46,352 nucleotides of DNA from an uncultured Lachnospiraceae bacterium. Its GTDB lineage: Bacteria; Bacillota; Clostridia; Lachnospirales; Lachnospiraceae. Both the position numbers and the translations under genes were made by a program. Below the pieces are notes generated by a model. It searched no databases. It was given only the letters and a program-made list of their open reading frames with translations, and was not told the DNA's origin. The DNA lies in NCBI GenBank assembly GCA_902800325.1, contig CADCDW010000007.1, positions 1 through 46,352 of the forward strand, written 5' to 3'. Of the stretch, positions 1 through 8,807 are shown one piece after another (the stretch's first letter is position 1; each line of letters starts with the position of its first letter).

Positions 1-75
1 TAAAGCGATTTCCTTTTTAGCGGAAACACGATTTCCAATAAAGCAGATTTGCGATTTCCATACGCCGGACAAGTG
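1..75. repeat. Short periodic repeat at the window edge
   Basis: The octamer CGATTTCC occurs three times, at 6-13, 29-36 and 52-59, at exact 23-base spacing. The flanking bases are also partly alike (TAAAGCGATTT at 1-11, TAAAGCAGATTT at 39-50). The segment does not fit the reading frame that follows: that frame has stops at 18-20 and 39-41. I read it as the edge of a repeat or inserted element that cut into the neighbouring gene. Its full extent lies outside the window and its family is not recognised. Confidence 0.35.
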
Positions 76-1274
76 ATGTATTTCACCCCGGATTATTCAA
101 CAATCGTTTTGTACTCATATTTTGTAAGGAAAGTGAAGAGGAATTATTATCGCAAAAATCAATAATTAAACTTGAAAACTTTGATGAAAAAAATATTAAA
201 GAATTATACTATGAAAAATTTAATAATGTAATAAGTGATTCATTGCTTAAAAATATTATGTCCTATTCAAGAGGTAATATTGCAATGATTTCCTCGATTC
301 TTGCTAATCAAGAAAGTGTAAAATTATTTACAGAAAGTGCACCTGCCCTATTTGAAATTGAACAGTATATTAATTCTGGAAACTATAGAGAGGCGCGACG
401 TGTTGTTGATCATTTATCATCAGCAAAACGGAGTATAATTGATAAGGATGCTGAATCGAATTTTCGTATTGAATTTCTTGAAGCCGATTTGATGCATTTA
501 GAAAATCGTTATAATGAAGCTTTAGAATCTATGGAAATCATGCGTTCTAAATATCTTTTTGATAATGAAAAACAAATAAAAATAATAGAAAAGATTTCTC
601 ATATAAAAAAACATATGGGAAATTTTAACGATGCAATAGCAGAACTGAGAGTTCTTCCGGATTCAATCAGTGTTTTTAAAGGTCTAAGTCTAAACCTATT
701 AGCATATTGTCAATATGAAAAAGGTGAATACTTAGATGAAACAAATCGCTTGCTTCATAAAATAGAACGTGAAAAAATTGCAGAATATGACGAATATAAG
801 GATAGTTATCATACATACAAAGCTGTGACCGCTACATACGAATTCAAGTATGATACAGCTCATAGTATGATTGATATTGCAATAAAGAAATATGAAAAGA
901 ATGATAGTAAATTTTTGAATAATTGTTATTTTATAAAGGCTGAAATATATAGGCATCAAAAAAAATATGAAATGGCATGTGCGTATTACCAAAAGTGTTT
1001 TGATGCATATCATTTTAATGGGGATTTTGACATCTATTCGCTGGCTTTTGTAATGGTTAAATATATTAATACAAGCAAAAAATATCAATACAAGTTTGAT
1101 GAGATGTATTCCCTGGATGAAATAAAAGAAAAGTGCAATATATTAAAAATGGAATATAATAAAAAGTTAAGTATGTATTTGAGTCAATTACTAATTGAAA
1201 GAAAAAATAACAAACAAAAGCAAATTAACAAAATTAGCAGATACTTTGACACTTATGTTTTTCTTATACCATAA
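42..1274 (+). pseudogene. 3' part of a STAND-like / TPR-repeat protein, 5' end missing
   Basis: The frame is open from 42 to a stop at 1272-1274, with no ATG before 258 and only a TTG at 243. Protein-like sequence starts near base 100, with a beta-strand (FVLIFCKES) followed by a helical stretch that resembles the C-terminal lid of AAA/STAND NTPases. The rest is all-helical, with several TPR-like pairs (for example around NYREARRVV, RYNEALESM, NFNDAIAELR, KYEMACAYYQKCF). Walker A and B motifs are absent, so the ATPase core must lie upstream or be lost. The in-frame stops at 18 and 39 and the repeat at 1-75 suggest disruption. It is AT-rich and its last 11 bases overlap the convergent gene on the other strand. 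It could be a regulator or a defence-type STAND remnant. The function is unknown; a conventional caller would probably give 243-1274 as an intact small CDS. Confidence 0.5.
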
Positions 1275-2493
1275 AGATATCATTAAGTATGTAACAAGGA
1301 GCCTTAAGCGATTGCAAGCATTGACATTTTTGATATATTTTTTTCTCATCCTCATCATTTTTTTGCAGTAAATATAACAGGTCTGCAACTTTGTCTAAAT
1401 CAGTCTCAGTATAGTTGTACCTACTTATTTCTTGTACACCGATTCTGATTCCGGTATAGAGTTTAGATACTCGTTTGTTTAGGGTTATATTGTACTTCAA
1501 TGCTCGTTTATATATTGTTTCTGTAAGTTGTTCATTAAACAAAAGAAATAATTGATGAGTATTAGTATATTTTTCAGCATTTATTTTTGCTACAGAAATA
1601 TTCCTTTCTTCAAGTTTCTTTCCCAAAATATTAGCTGTATCCTGGATTTTTTTCTCATATTCAAAATTTGTTTCTAGCTGTTCTATAAGTGCAAGACATA
1701 GTGCTGCTATATTATTAGGTTGAATATTTCTTAGTAATGTTGGAGAAATAGTATAATCAAGCTTATCAATGTATTCTTTATAGCATGTCATAATTAACCC
1801 ACATGTTGGACCAGGAAGTGTTTTATGAGTTCCCCCTATAAGTATAACTCTTTCACTATAATTTAATGGATTTGGAACTAAATTAGCAGCCATTAATCCC
1901 AATGTTTGAGAACCATCATATATCAATCCTGTGGTGTTGGGAAGTTTGATTTTTGAGAAATCAGGAACAGACAAAATATCTGATTGACAAAAAATCAGAA
2001 AATCAATTTTGTTTGACTTTAACATTTTATTAAGAGCATCATAATCAATTTGATATGATTTGAAATCATATGGTATACCAAGATATGTAATACCAAGATT
2101 ATCTAAAATATTTGCAAGTGATGGATGACCTCCGGTTTCTTTTAAGGTTATTGCGACTGTTGAATTTTTATTAATTAATGACATAATAAGTATTGCCATA
2201 CAATTCATCCCACTTAAAGTACGTGAATCAACATATGTTGCTCCATAGATTTCTGTGCACAATTCTTCTACAAGAGCAAGAAGAGGATAAATTTTATTAC
2301 TACCTATATTGTCTTTATCAATAATACGTGTTTTATACCCTTGAATATATTTACCTTCAAATATTGAAGACATTCCTTGCCGTACAAAATCAGACATATA
2401 TGTTTCAGCGGCGCAAAGTGGTATTTTCTTATTATTAAACTCTTCATATTCATCATATATTTTTTTTAATTTGTCTAAGTAGTAATTATTCAT
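1264..2493 (-). CDS. Orphan SHMT-like PLP-dependent enzyme
   Basis: The 409 residues follow the fold-type I serine hydroxymethyltransferase pattern. E30 sits in a CAAETYMS motif (SHMT: ASENY.S), GGH at 121-123, PLP-ring Asp at D193 (YDGSQTLGL), Schiff-base Lys K224 in GGTHKTLPGP, and the carboxylate-binding Arg in GIRIG (R350). Departures from housekeeping GlyA are clear: the His of the DMAH motif is Gln (DGSQ), HSGSQAN is replaced by LSGMNCM, and the GYPGKRYYGG segment is not conserved. It is therefore probably not the main one-carbon enzyme but a relative acting on another beta-hydroxy amino acid or aldehyde. The substrate cannot be told. It is AT-rich, stands alone, and converges with the TPR gene with an 11-base 3' overlap. 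The start ATG has only a weak upstream GGAACGGG. Confidence 0.75.
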   Translation of the reverse strand: MNNYYLDKLKKIYDEYEEFNNKKIPLCAAETYMSDFVRQGMSSIFEGKYIQGYKTRIIDKDNIGSNKIYPLLALVEELCTEIYGATYVDSRTLSGMNCMAILIMSLINKNSTVAITLKETGGHPSLANILDNLGITYLGIPYDFKSYQIDYDALNKMLKSNKIDFLIFCQSDILSVPDFSKIKLPNTTGLIYDGSQTLGLMAANLVPNPLNYSERVILIGGTHKTLPGPTCGLIMTCYKEYIDKLDYTISPTLLRNIQPNNIAALCLALIEQLETNFEYEKKIQDTANILGKKLEERNISVAKINAEKYTNTHQLFLLFNEQLTETIYKRALKYNITLNKRVSKLYTGIRIGVQEISRYNYTETDLDKVADLLYLLQKNDEDEKKIYQKCQCLQSLKAPCYILNDIFMV

Positions 2494-2883
2494 AGCAGGT
2501 ATCCCGTTCCTTTTAACCGATAATCAACAATTATCATTCAAAATCAAATCATTATAAAAAATCACATATAGTATGAAAGTATTTAATAAAGATTTACTGA
2601 TAAGACAAACAAGTTGCAATTCGAAGAGTATTTCATTAAGACTAATTTAATCAGAAAATTTTGTTATAAAAAGTCGTTATAATAGATTTTTTATATCATT
2701 TGTTACCAGTTTACCATCTTTAATTGCTTTGATTATCCCTGAACCGGTAACAAATTTTAATTTGCATAAAAAGTTAGATTGTGCTAACATCTTATATAAT
2801 TAAGAAATAATTCAAATGATAATATAAATCAGAATTAAAAAAATAAGAATTATTACAAGATAGAACTATTTGGAGATGATATA
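2494..2883. other. AT-rich intergenic stretch between divergent genes
   Basis: There are 390 bases without a supported gene. Visible items are a 9-base inverted repeat TTTGTTACC (2699-2707) / GGTAACAAA (2746-2754) and, nearer copA, a TATAAT at 2795-2800 with a small dyad GTTAG (2773-2777) / CTAAC (2784-2788) just upstream. The region must hold the promoters of both divergent genes. It probably also marks the border of the accessory patch. Confidence 0.5.
2773..2800 (+). promoter_or_regulatory. Candidate copA promoter with operator-like dyad
   Basis: A TATAAT hexamer at 2795-2800 lies 83 bases before copA. A GTTAG-N6-CTAAC dyad (2773-2788) covers the place of the -35 element and spacer, and no good -35 hexamer is seen. 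That arrangement would suit a metal-responsive activator or repressor. The dyad does not match the CopY box (TACAnnTGTA) or a CsoR site, so the regulator is unknown. Confidence 0.3.
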
Positions 2884-5631
2884 ATGCAACGTTATAATGT
2901 GACCGGTATGAGCTGTGCAGCGTGCAGCGCCAGAGTTGAAAAGGCTGTTTCCAAGGTAGAAGGCGTTGACTCAGTTGCAGTAAATCTATTAACCAATTCC
3001 ATGACGGTTGAGGGCGATGTAAGTGCCGATACTGTTATAAGAGCCGTAGAGGATGCAGGTTATGGTGCCGGTTTAAAGGATGATGCCGGTGATGCTAATG
3101 GTAAAAATACAAATACTTCTGTAAATTCAAACGATAAAGCTAACGAAAACATAGAATTTAAGAATATAAGAAAGAGATTCTTTATCTCGCTTGTTTTTTT
3201 AATTGTGCTCATGTATTTTTCGATGGGACATATGATGTTTGGATTTCCACTGCCGGCATTTTTTGATGGAAATCATGTGGCTATGGGGCTTATACAGCTT
3301 CTTTTGGCAGTTATTATAATGGTTATCAATCAGAAGTTTTTTATAAGTGGATTTAAAGGCTTCAGACATCTTGCGCCCAATATGGACAGCCTTGTTGCAC
3401 TTGGTTCGGGAGCTTCGTTTATATACAGCATGTGTGCGCTTTTTGCCATGACGGATGCGCAGGTTAGTGGAGATATGACTGCCGTAGAGCATTATATGGA
3501 TGAGCTTTATTTTGAGTCTGCGGCGATGATACTGGTGCTTATTACACTTGGAAAAATGCTTGAAGCATATTCGAAGGGAAGAACTACGGATGCCATAAAA
3601 GGTCTTATGAAGCTTGCGCCGGATACTGCGACGGTTTTACGGGACGGCAAAGAGGTAACGATTTCTGCCAATGAGGTAATGGTAGGAGATACATTTGTCG
3701 TAAGACCGGGTGAGAGAATTCCGGTTGATGGAAGGATTGTATCGGGTAGTACAAGTATAGACGAAAGTGCCTTAACCGGCGAGAGTATACCGGTTGATAA
3801 AGAGGTTGGAAATGAGGTTAAGACCGCGACGATCAACCTTTCAGGTTTTGTAACATGCGAGGCAAAAAAAGTTGGCGAGGATACAACCCTGTCCCAGATA
3901 ATAAGGATGGTCAGTGATGCAGCAGCTACCAAAGCACCGATTGCCAAAATTGCAGATAAAGTTTCCGGAGTATTTGTACCGATAGTTATAGGCATCGCGC
4001 TTATAACATATATAGTCTGGACTATAGCCGGATACGAAGTTGGTTTTTCACTGGCAAGAGCGGTTTCGGTGTTGGTTATAAGCTGCCCTTGTGCACTCGG
4101 ACTCGCTACACCTGTTGCAATTATGGTCGGAAGTGGTCTGGGAGCTAAAAACGGCATCTTATTTAAAAATGCAACTGCACTTGAAAATGCCGGTAAGGCG
4201 GATGTGATACTTCTTGACAAGACAGGAACTATAACTAAGGGCATACCGGTTGTAACGGATGTGATTTCATTATCTGAATTAACAGGAAAGACTGAAATAG
4301 CCGGAAGCGATAGTTATAATAATAAAATAATTGATAAAAGTATTGATAAAAGTGGTGGCTATATAAATGATGATAAGAGATTACTCATAGAAAAGGCCTA
4401 TGCCTTAGAGAAAAAGAGTGAGCATCCGCTTGCTAAAGCGATAGTTTCTTATTGCGAGAATCCGGACGATTCTAAAGCAGATAAAAAGGCAGATTCAAAT
4501 GAAGCTTCGAAAGGCGGCTCAAAATCTGATCAAGGGACGTTTGTTTTAAATGATATAGAGATTGAAGAATTTGAAAACCACGCAGGCAACGGACTAAGTG
4601 GCAAAATAGCCGGGAAAGATATATACGCCGGAAATCGAAGATATATATCGGACAAGATAAAGTTAAGTAACGATGTCATCAAAAAGTTAGATGAACTTTC
4701 TTCTGAGGGTAAAACTCCGATGCTGTTTTGTGATGGGGATAAGCTGCTTGGAATAATTGCAGTTGCGGATGTTTTAAAAGATGACAGCATATCTGCTATA
4801 AATGAATTAAAGTCTATGGGCAAAACTGTCGTTATGGTTACGGGAGATAACAAAAAGACTGCTGATGCTATAGGCAAAAAAGCCGGAGTTGATGAGATAA
4901 TTGCAGAGGTTATGCCGGAAAGCAAGGCTAAGGTTGTACTTGATTATATCAATCAGGGCAAGAAGGTCATTATGGTCGGTGACGGTATAAATGATGCACC
5001 GGCACTTACACAGGCAGATGTAGGTATTGCAATCGGTTCAGGAACGGACATAGCTATAGATTCTGCCGATGTTGTTTTGATGAAAAATGAGCTAAGTGAT
5101 GTGACGGCAGCAGTAAGGCTAAGTAAAGCGACTATAAAAAATATACATGAAAACCTGTTTTGGGCATTTTTCTATAATATCATCGGTATTCCACTTGCTG
5201 CCGGTGTGTGGTATCCTTTGTTTGGCTGGCTTTTAAATCCGATGTTTGGAGCTGCGGCCATGAGTATGTCAAGTGTATGTGTGGTGACAAATGCACTCAG
5301 ACTAAATCTGAAAAAGATTAAAAATAATCCATATGATGAAAAAGTTATAAATCAGGAAACAAAAAGTAAGATAATAAGCGAAGATAAATTATATAATAAT
5401 GAAATAAAGGAGGAAAATAATATGCAGAAAACAATGACTATCGAAGGAATGATGTGTGCTCATTGTGAGGCAAGAGTAAAAAAAGCGCTTGAAGCGATAG
5501 ACGGAGTAACTGAGGCTTTACCAAGCCATGAGAAAAATGAGGCAGTTGTTACATTTTCAAAGGAAGTATCTGATGATGTCTTAAAGAAAGCTGTCGAGGA
5601 TCAGGATTATAAGGTTACAGGTATAAAATAA
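2884..5631 (+). CDS. copA: Copper-exporting P1B-type ATPase fused to a C-terminal CopZ-like domain
   Basis: This membrane pump drives Cu(I) out of the cytoplasm using ATP. The 915 residues hold an N-terminal heavy-metal-associated domain (CxxC at C11/C14), a Lys/Asn-rich linker, membrane helices, the actuator loop (TGES), the ion-binding CPC motif (401-403), the phosphorylated Asp D445 in DKTGT, and GDGINDAP around residue 700. The core ends near residue 810. After a polar, AT-rich linker a second HMA domain follows (from M847, CxxC at C858/C861). That position is unusual: CopZ is normally a separate small protein. A strong ribosome binding site precedes the codon of M847, so the last 69 residues may also be made alone. 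The start is supported by GGAGATGAT upstream. Copper, rather than other metals, is inferred from CPC and the paired CxxC domains. Confidence 0.93.
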   Translation: MQRYNVTGMSCAACSARVEKAVSKVEGVDSVAVNLLTNSMTVEGDVSADTVIRAVEDAGYGAGLKDDAGDANGKNTNTSVNSNDKANENIEFKNIRKRFFISLVFLIVLMYFSMGHMMFGFPLPAFFDGNHVAMGLIQLLLAVIIMVINQKFFISGFKGFRHLAPNMDSLVALGSGASFIYSMCALFAMTDAQVSGDMTAVEHYMDELYFESAAMILVLITLGKMLEAYSKGRTTDAIKGLMKLAPDTATVLRDGKEVTISANEVMVGDTFVVRPGERIPVDGRIVSGSTSIDESALTGESIPVDKEVGNEVKTATINLSGFVTCEAKKVGEDTTLSQIIRMVSDAAATKAPIAKIADKVSGVFVPIVIGIALITYIVWTIAGYEVGFSLARAVSVLVISCPCALGLATPVAIMVGSGLGAKNGILFKNATALENAGKADVILLDKTGTITKGIPVVTDVISLSELTGKTEIAGSDSYNNKIIDKSIDKSGGYINDDKRLLIEKAYALEKKSEHPLAKAIVSYCENPDDSKADKKADSNEASKGGSKSDQGTFVLNDIEIEEFENHAGNGLSGKIAGKDIYAGNRRYISDKIKLSNDVIKKLDELSSEGKTPMLFCDGDKLLGIIAVADVLKDDSISAINELKSMGKTVVMVTGDNKKTADAIGKKAGVDEIIAEVMPESKAKVVLDYINQGKKVIMVGDGINDAPALTQADVGIAIGSGTDIAIDSADVVLMKNELSDVTAAVRLSKATIKNIHENLFWAFFYNIIGIPLAAGVWYPLFGWLLNPMFGAAAMSMSSVCVVTNALRLNLKKIKNNPYDEKVINQETKSKIISEDKLYNNEIKEENNMQKTMTIEGMMCAHCEARVKKALEAIDGVTEALPSHEKNEAVVTFSKEVSDDVLKKAVEDQDYKVTGIK
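5406..5631 (+). CDS. copZ: Internal in-frame start: possible free CopZ copper chaperone
   Basis: Within copA, AAAGGAGG at 5406-5413 stands 8 bases before an ATG at 5422-5424 that is in the same frame (residue 847 of the fusion). Translation from there gives a complete 69-residue HMA protein of CopZ size, with the MxCAHC copper site (C858/C861 of the fusion). The linker before it (about residues 810-846) is very AT-rich and reads like a former intergenic gap that lost its stop codon. The entry start marks the ribosome binding site; coding begins at 5422. The known parallel is E. coli copA, where a frameshift gives a separate chaperone, but here the device would be internal initiation. Use of this start is inference. 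Confidence 0.55.
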
Positions 5632-5777
5632 TCTAAAAAAAGTAAAAATATTATTTAAAATACCCTCAAAAAAGTATACAAATAAAGCAAATTTGTGTTA
5701 TCATATATTATGAGGTTGTTTGGCGGTTGATTATGTCGCAATAACCATATCAAATATAAAAAACGGGGGGATGCACC

Positions 5778-6719
5778 ATGATTAGCAGATATATAACTGA
5801 TGATGGTAAATTTAGAGAAATTGAAGATTATGAAAATGGTATGTGGATTAATCTTACAGCCCCCACTCAGGAGGAAAGTATCGAAATATCCAAACACTAC
5901 GATATAGATTTGCCGGATATAAGAGCAGCTCTTGACGAAGAAGAATCTTCACGTGTGGATATCAATGACAATTATGTGCTTGTAATATTTGACATCCCGA
6001 CAGTTGAGATACGTCATAATCAGGAAGCATATACTACTATACCTCTTGGTATTATATGGACAGATGATTCAATTATAACCATATGCTCTGTTGAGACTCC
6101 GGTTATAAAGCATTTTATAATGAATAAGCTTAAGGATTTTACCACCAAAAAGAAGGTAAGATTTACTTATCAGATTCTTTACCGTACCAGCATGCTGTAT
6201 CAGTCATACCTTAGGGTTATTGACAGAAAGCGTCTTGAAATGGAAGAAAAGATGGGTGGAGTTATGGAGGATTCGGATATCATAATCTTACACGAGCTTG
6301 AATCCAACCTTGTATACTTTGATACATCTCTTCGTGCTAACCGTATGATTGTAGACAGATTGACCAGATACAGTGGTATAAAGAAATTTCCGGAGGATCA
6401 TGAACTTTTAGATGATGTGATTGTCGAAAATCTACAGGCTATAGAGATGACACAGATTTACCGTGACATCATAAAAGGTACAAGGGAACTTATGTCGACA
6501 GTTATTGACAACCGTCTTAACAATATGATGAAATACCTTGCTGCGATAACGATTGTCATGTCTATACCTACTATCATATCCGGTTTGTACGGAATGAATG
6601 TTGCTGGAAGATGGATGCCGCTTTCAAGTACACCTTATGGCTTTTATATAATATGCGGTATTACGGCACTTATTTGCTTTATTGTAATGTGGGTTTTAAG
6701 AAAAAAGAAGATGTTGTGA
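5778..6719 (+). CDS. corA: CorA-family divalent cation transporter
   Basis: A 313-residue protein with a large soluble N-terminal part, a long helical stalk (about 140-250) and two C-terminal membrane segments (about 251-271 and 287-306). The family signature GMN follows the first segment (G272-M273-N274, in LYGMNV). CorA proteins form pentameric Mg2+/Co2+ channels in the cytoplasmic membrane. The loop between the helices is longer and less acidic than the usual MPEL type, so selectivity is open. The gene is preceded by a G-rich site (GGGGGG at 5765-5770). It stands 146 bases after copA and 29 bases before the acyltransferase, with which it may be co-transcribed. Confidence 0.9.
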   Translation: MISRYITDDGKFREIEDYENGMWINLTAPTQEESIEISKHYDIDLPDIRAALDEEESSRVDINDNYVLVIFDIPTVEIRHNQEAYTTIPLGIIWTDDSIITICSVETPVIKHFIMNKLKDFTTKKKVRFTYQILYRTSMLYQSYLRVIDRKRLEMEEKMGGVMEDSDIIILHELESNLVYFDTSLRANRMIVDRLTRYSGIKKFPEDHELLDDVIVENLQAIEMTQIYRDIIKGTRELMSTVIDNRLNNMMKYLAAITIVMSIPTIISGLYGMNVAGRWMPLSSTPYGFYIICGITALICFIVMWVLRKKKML

Positions 6720-6748
6720 TTTGTTAGAACAGGATAAATGGTGATATT

Positions 6749-7546
6749 ATGAAACAGTTGAAATTTAAGTTTGTAGTAGCTTCCAGCCTGATATATGGTT
6801 TTGGAAGTATTCCGAAGTCCAATTACATGATCAGACACCCGGAAAAGTATTCGGAAGAGGTGTGCCACAGACGTGCTGTTAAAATAATGCGTCATATGAA
6901 GCTAAAAGCTATGACCAGAACAAAATGTTATGGATTGGATAATTTACCCAAAGAGGGTGGATATATAATGTATTCAAATCATCAGGGAAAGTATGATGCT
7001 TTGGGTATACTCATAAAGCATAAGCCTACATGTGCGGTTTTATGGGAAGCCAAATCCGCAGACAGACTTTTGGCAAGACAGATATGCGGACTGCTGCGTG
7101 CCAAGACTATTGAGTTTGACAATCCGAGACAGCAGATAAAGGTCTTAAATGAGATAGCCGAAGAAGTGGCCGATGGCAGAAGATATCTTATATTCCCTGA
7201 GGGAGGATATACTAACAACAAAAACAACCTTCAGGAATTTAAACATGGATGTTTTACATGCTCGTTAAAATCAAAGACACCGATTATTCCGGTTGTTTTA
7301 TATGATTCATGGAAATCTATGGATATCAATACCATAAGACCGGTGACTACTCAGGTTCATTTCCTTGAACCTATATACTACGAAGAATATGGGCACATGA
7401 AGAAAAAAGAGATAAGCGATATGGTTAAGGGGCTTATACAACAAAGAATAGATGATATAAAAAGCGGAGAGTTTAAAAAACAGCTTAAGCTTAAAAAAAT
7501 AATAATTGTGAGGCAAAAGGAGCGTAGATATCTTACGCTCCTTTAA
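6749..7546 (+). CDS. PlsC-like lysophospholipid acyltransferase
   Basis: The 265 residues carry the glycerolipid acyltransferase signature: the catalytic HX4D pair H78/D83 in NHQGKYDAL and the FPEGG block at 149-153, which binds the glycerol phosphate. Such enzymes acylate 1-acyl-glycerol-3-phosphate to phosphatidate at the inner face of the membrane. The sequence is basic at the N-terminus and has no clear membrane helix. The gene follows the CorA-type gene closely and is probably in the same transcript. The last codons lie inside a terminator hairpin (7516-7544), so the C-terminal RRYLTLL is encoded by that stem. The exact acceptor lipid cannot be told. Confidence 0.82.
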   Translation: MKQLKFKFVVASSLIYGFGSIPKSNYMIRHPEKYSEEVCHRRAVKIMRHMKLKAMTRTKCYGLDNLPKEGGYIMYSNHQGKYDALGILIKHKPTCAVLWEAKSADRLLARQICGLLRAKTIEFDNPRQQIKVLNEIAEEVADGRRYLIFPEGGYTNNKNNLQEFKHGCFTCSLKSKTPIIPVVLYDSWKSMDINTIRPVTTQVHFLEPIYYEEYGHMKKKEISDMVKGLIQQRIDDIKSGEFKKQLKLKKIIIVRQKERRYLTLL

Positions 7547-7547
7547 A
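7516..7547. terminator. Terminator overlapping the 3' end of the acyltransferase gene
   Basis: AAAGGAGCGTA (7516-7526) pairs perfectly over 11 bp with TACGCTCCTTT (7534-7544) around a 7-base loop. The top strand ends in TTT only, while the bottom strand runs into TTTT, so it may act in both directions between the convergent acyltransferase and asparaginase genes. The stop codon of the acyltransferase is inside the stem. Confidence 0.7.
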
Positions 7548-7552
7548 ATGCA

Positions 7553-7645
7553 CAGAGCCGACGAAAGGAATGTGCCGGCTGAAGCTACCTGGCGGCTCGC
7601 GCACGAGTAGGGTGATTACATCTTCCCTACTCGATTGCGTTATAA
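7553..7645. repeat. Intergenic double-hairpin element
   Basis: This GC-rich segment has two stems. GAGCCG (from 7555) pairs with CGGCTC about 30 bases on, and CGAGTAGGG pairs with CCCTACTCG (9 bp, 12-base loop, near 7605-7634). The right arm continues as TACTCGATTG, a decamer that recurs at 12114-12123 at the corresponding place of a second intergenic hairpin. The base composition differs from the neighbourhood. I read it as a dispersed palindromic repeat or small structured RNA. It lies between convergent genes, so it is not a leader of either. Confidence 0.4.
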
Positions 7646-7663
7646 TAATATGATTGTATCTGT

Positions 7664-8581
7664 TTAACTATATTTGATCCAAAGCATCATATAAGCTGTC
7701 ACAGGGGATATTTTTTCAAGTGTTTTAAGTCCCAGATTTTCATATAAAGAGGTACTTTCGTACTGAAGCCTATCCTCCATACCGACTATATATATAGGGA
7801 TATTAAACGTTTTTGCCCTGTGACAGAAATCACGAAACTCTTTACTGTCGGTACTAAGTGTGCCTGAGTGATAGGTTTCCATAAGAATTGCTTTTGCATC
7901 AGTTTCAGAAAGGTCAGGGTAAATCTGTCCGGGAACGGCTCTTATATATTGTACCGGTGAGTTATCTGACAAAGATATCCCGGTAAAATCTGTATAGTTA
8001 TCCAATGTGTGTTTTATATTATGCATTAAACTATCATGTGAAGACGAATTTGCTTCGAGCTGATATAGTTTATCTGAATAAGCCATATGAGGGAGCAGAT
8101 TTAATCCGCTATATATGGTTTTATCATATGCAACATATATACCGGGATTTTTTCCGGACTTGATATAGCTGACCGCCTGAGAAAAATTATCAAGGCCGTT
8201 TGCCCTTTCATCTTCAAGTATATAATTACTTGAAACCATTAGTATAGGAATACTTATATTGGAAAAAATAATTCCGAGAGCAGCAGCAGTGTACTGGAGA
8301 GTATCGGTTCCATGGGTTATTATTATCCCACTGTAATCTTTATTCAAATTTTCATTTAAACATTTGATTAGTTTATTAATATACTTTCCATTTAAATTTT
8401 CGCTTAAAATAGTATAAGGTTCACAAGTGTCAAATTTGATATCATCAGCAGCATCGGAAAATGCTTTCCTGTACATTTCTATAATTTTATATTTTTTTGA
8501 ATCCGAATTGACGGATATGTATCGGCCGTCTGAGGATGAGCCGATTGTACCGCCTGTAAGGATAACAAGTATTTTAGTCAT
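7664..8581 (-). CDS. ansA: L-asparaginase, cytoplasmic (type I-like)
   Basis: It hydrolyses L-asparagine to aspartate and ammonia. The 305 residues show both threonine motifs of the family: TGGTIG with nucleophile T12, and THGTDT with T92/D93, plus the conserved Lys of the second triad (K155, in AYDKTIYSG). There is no signal peptide, so the enzyme is cytoplasmic. The C-terminal domain (about 190-305) is shorter and more divergent than usual. Glutamine or a related amide could be an alternative substrate. It stands alone on the minus strand, has its own promoter and is convergent with the acyltransferase gene. The start is preceded by AGGAG. Confidence 0.85.
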   Translation of the reverse strand: MTKILVILTGGTIGSSSDGRYISVNSDSKKYKIIEMYRKAFSDAADDIKFDTCEPYTILSENLNGKYINKLIKCLNENLNKDYSGIIITHGTDTLQYTAAALGIIFSNISIPILMVSSNYILEDERANGLDNFSQAVSYIKSGKNPGIYVAYDKTIYSGLNLLPHMAYSDKLYQLEANSSSHDSLMHNIKHTLDNYTDFTGISLSDNSPVQYIRAVPGQIYPDLSETDAKAILMETYHSGTLSTDSKEFRDFCHRAKTFNIPIYIVGMEDRLQYESTSLYENLGLKTLEKISPVTAYMMLWIKYS

Positions 8582-8613
8582 TTATTATTCTCCTGATTTT
8601 ATAGTATAATATC

Positions 8614-8641
8614 ATTATATATAATTTGCCCATTAAATCAA
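8614..8641 (-). promoter_or_regulatory. Sigma-A-type promoter of the asparaginase gene
   Basis: On the minus strand TTGATT (8641-8636) and TATAAT (8619-8614) are separated by 16 bases. The -10 element is 32 bases before the start codon. Only the hexamer match supports it. Confidence 0.5.
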
Positions 8642-8750
8642 TTAAAAATAACTATTTCAATATTAAGCAAAATCTTATATAATTTTTATAAAGGTTTTAT
8701 GATACGAAATTTGGAATTTGCTTAATCCGGGATAAAATAGATAGATAACA

Positions 8751-8769
8751 TCTTAACCGGATGTTAAGA
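8751..8769. promoter_or_regulatory. Operator-like dyad before the C11 peptidase gene
   Basis: TCTTAAC (8751-8757) and GTTAAGA (8763-8769) form a perfect 7-bp dyad around CGGAT, 39 bases before the ATG at 8808. No T-run follows, so it is more like a protein-binding site or mRNA hairpin than a terminator. The regulator is unknown. Confidence 0.3.
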
Positions 8770-8807
8770 ATATTAACTATAAAATCATTGTAACAGGAGA
8801 AAAGCGT

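Noticed and set aside
3507-4244. 245-codon open frame on the minus strand
   Set aside because: It lies wholly inside copA, opposite a strongly conserved coding sequence, and has low-complexity Ser/Thr/Pro composition typical of an antisense shadow.
5655-5897. 80-codon open frame on the minus strand, upstream of and overlapping the CorA gene start
   Set aside because: No ribosome binding site and no family resemblance; it overlaps the true start of the CorA-type gene.
7553-7600. Possible riboswitch (c-di-GMP or PreQ1 type) from AAGCTACCTGG-like sequence
   Set aside because: Only a short fragment resembles any aptamer, the helices do not fit, and both neighbouring genes converge on the site.
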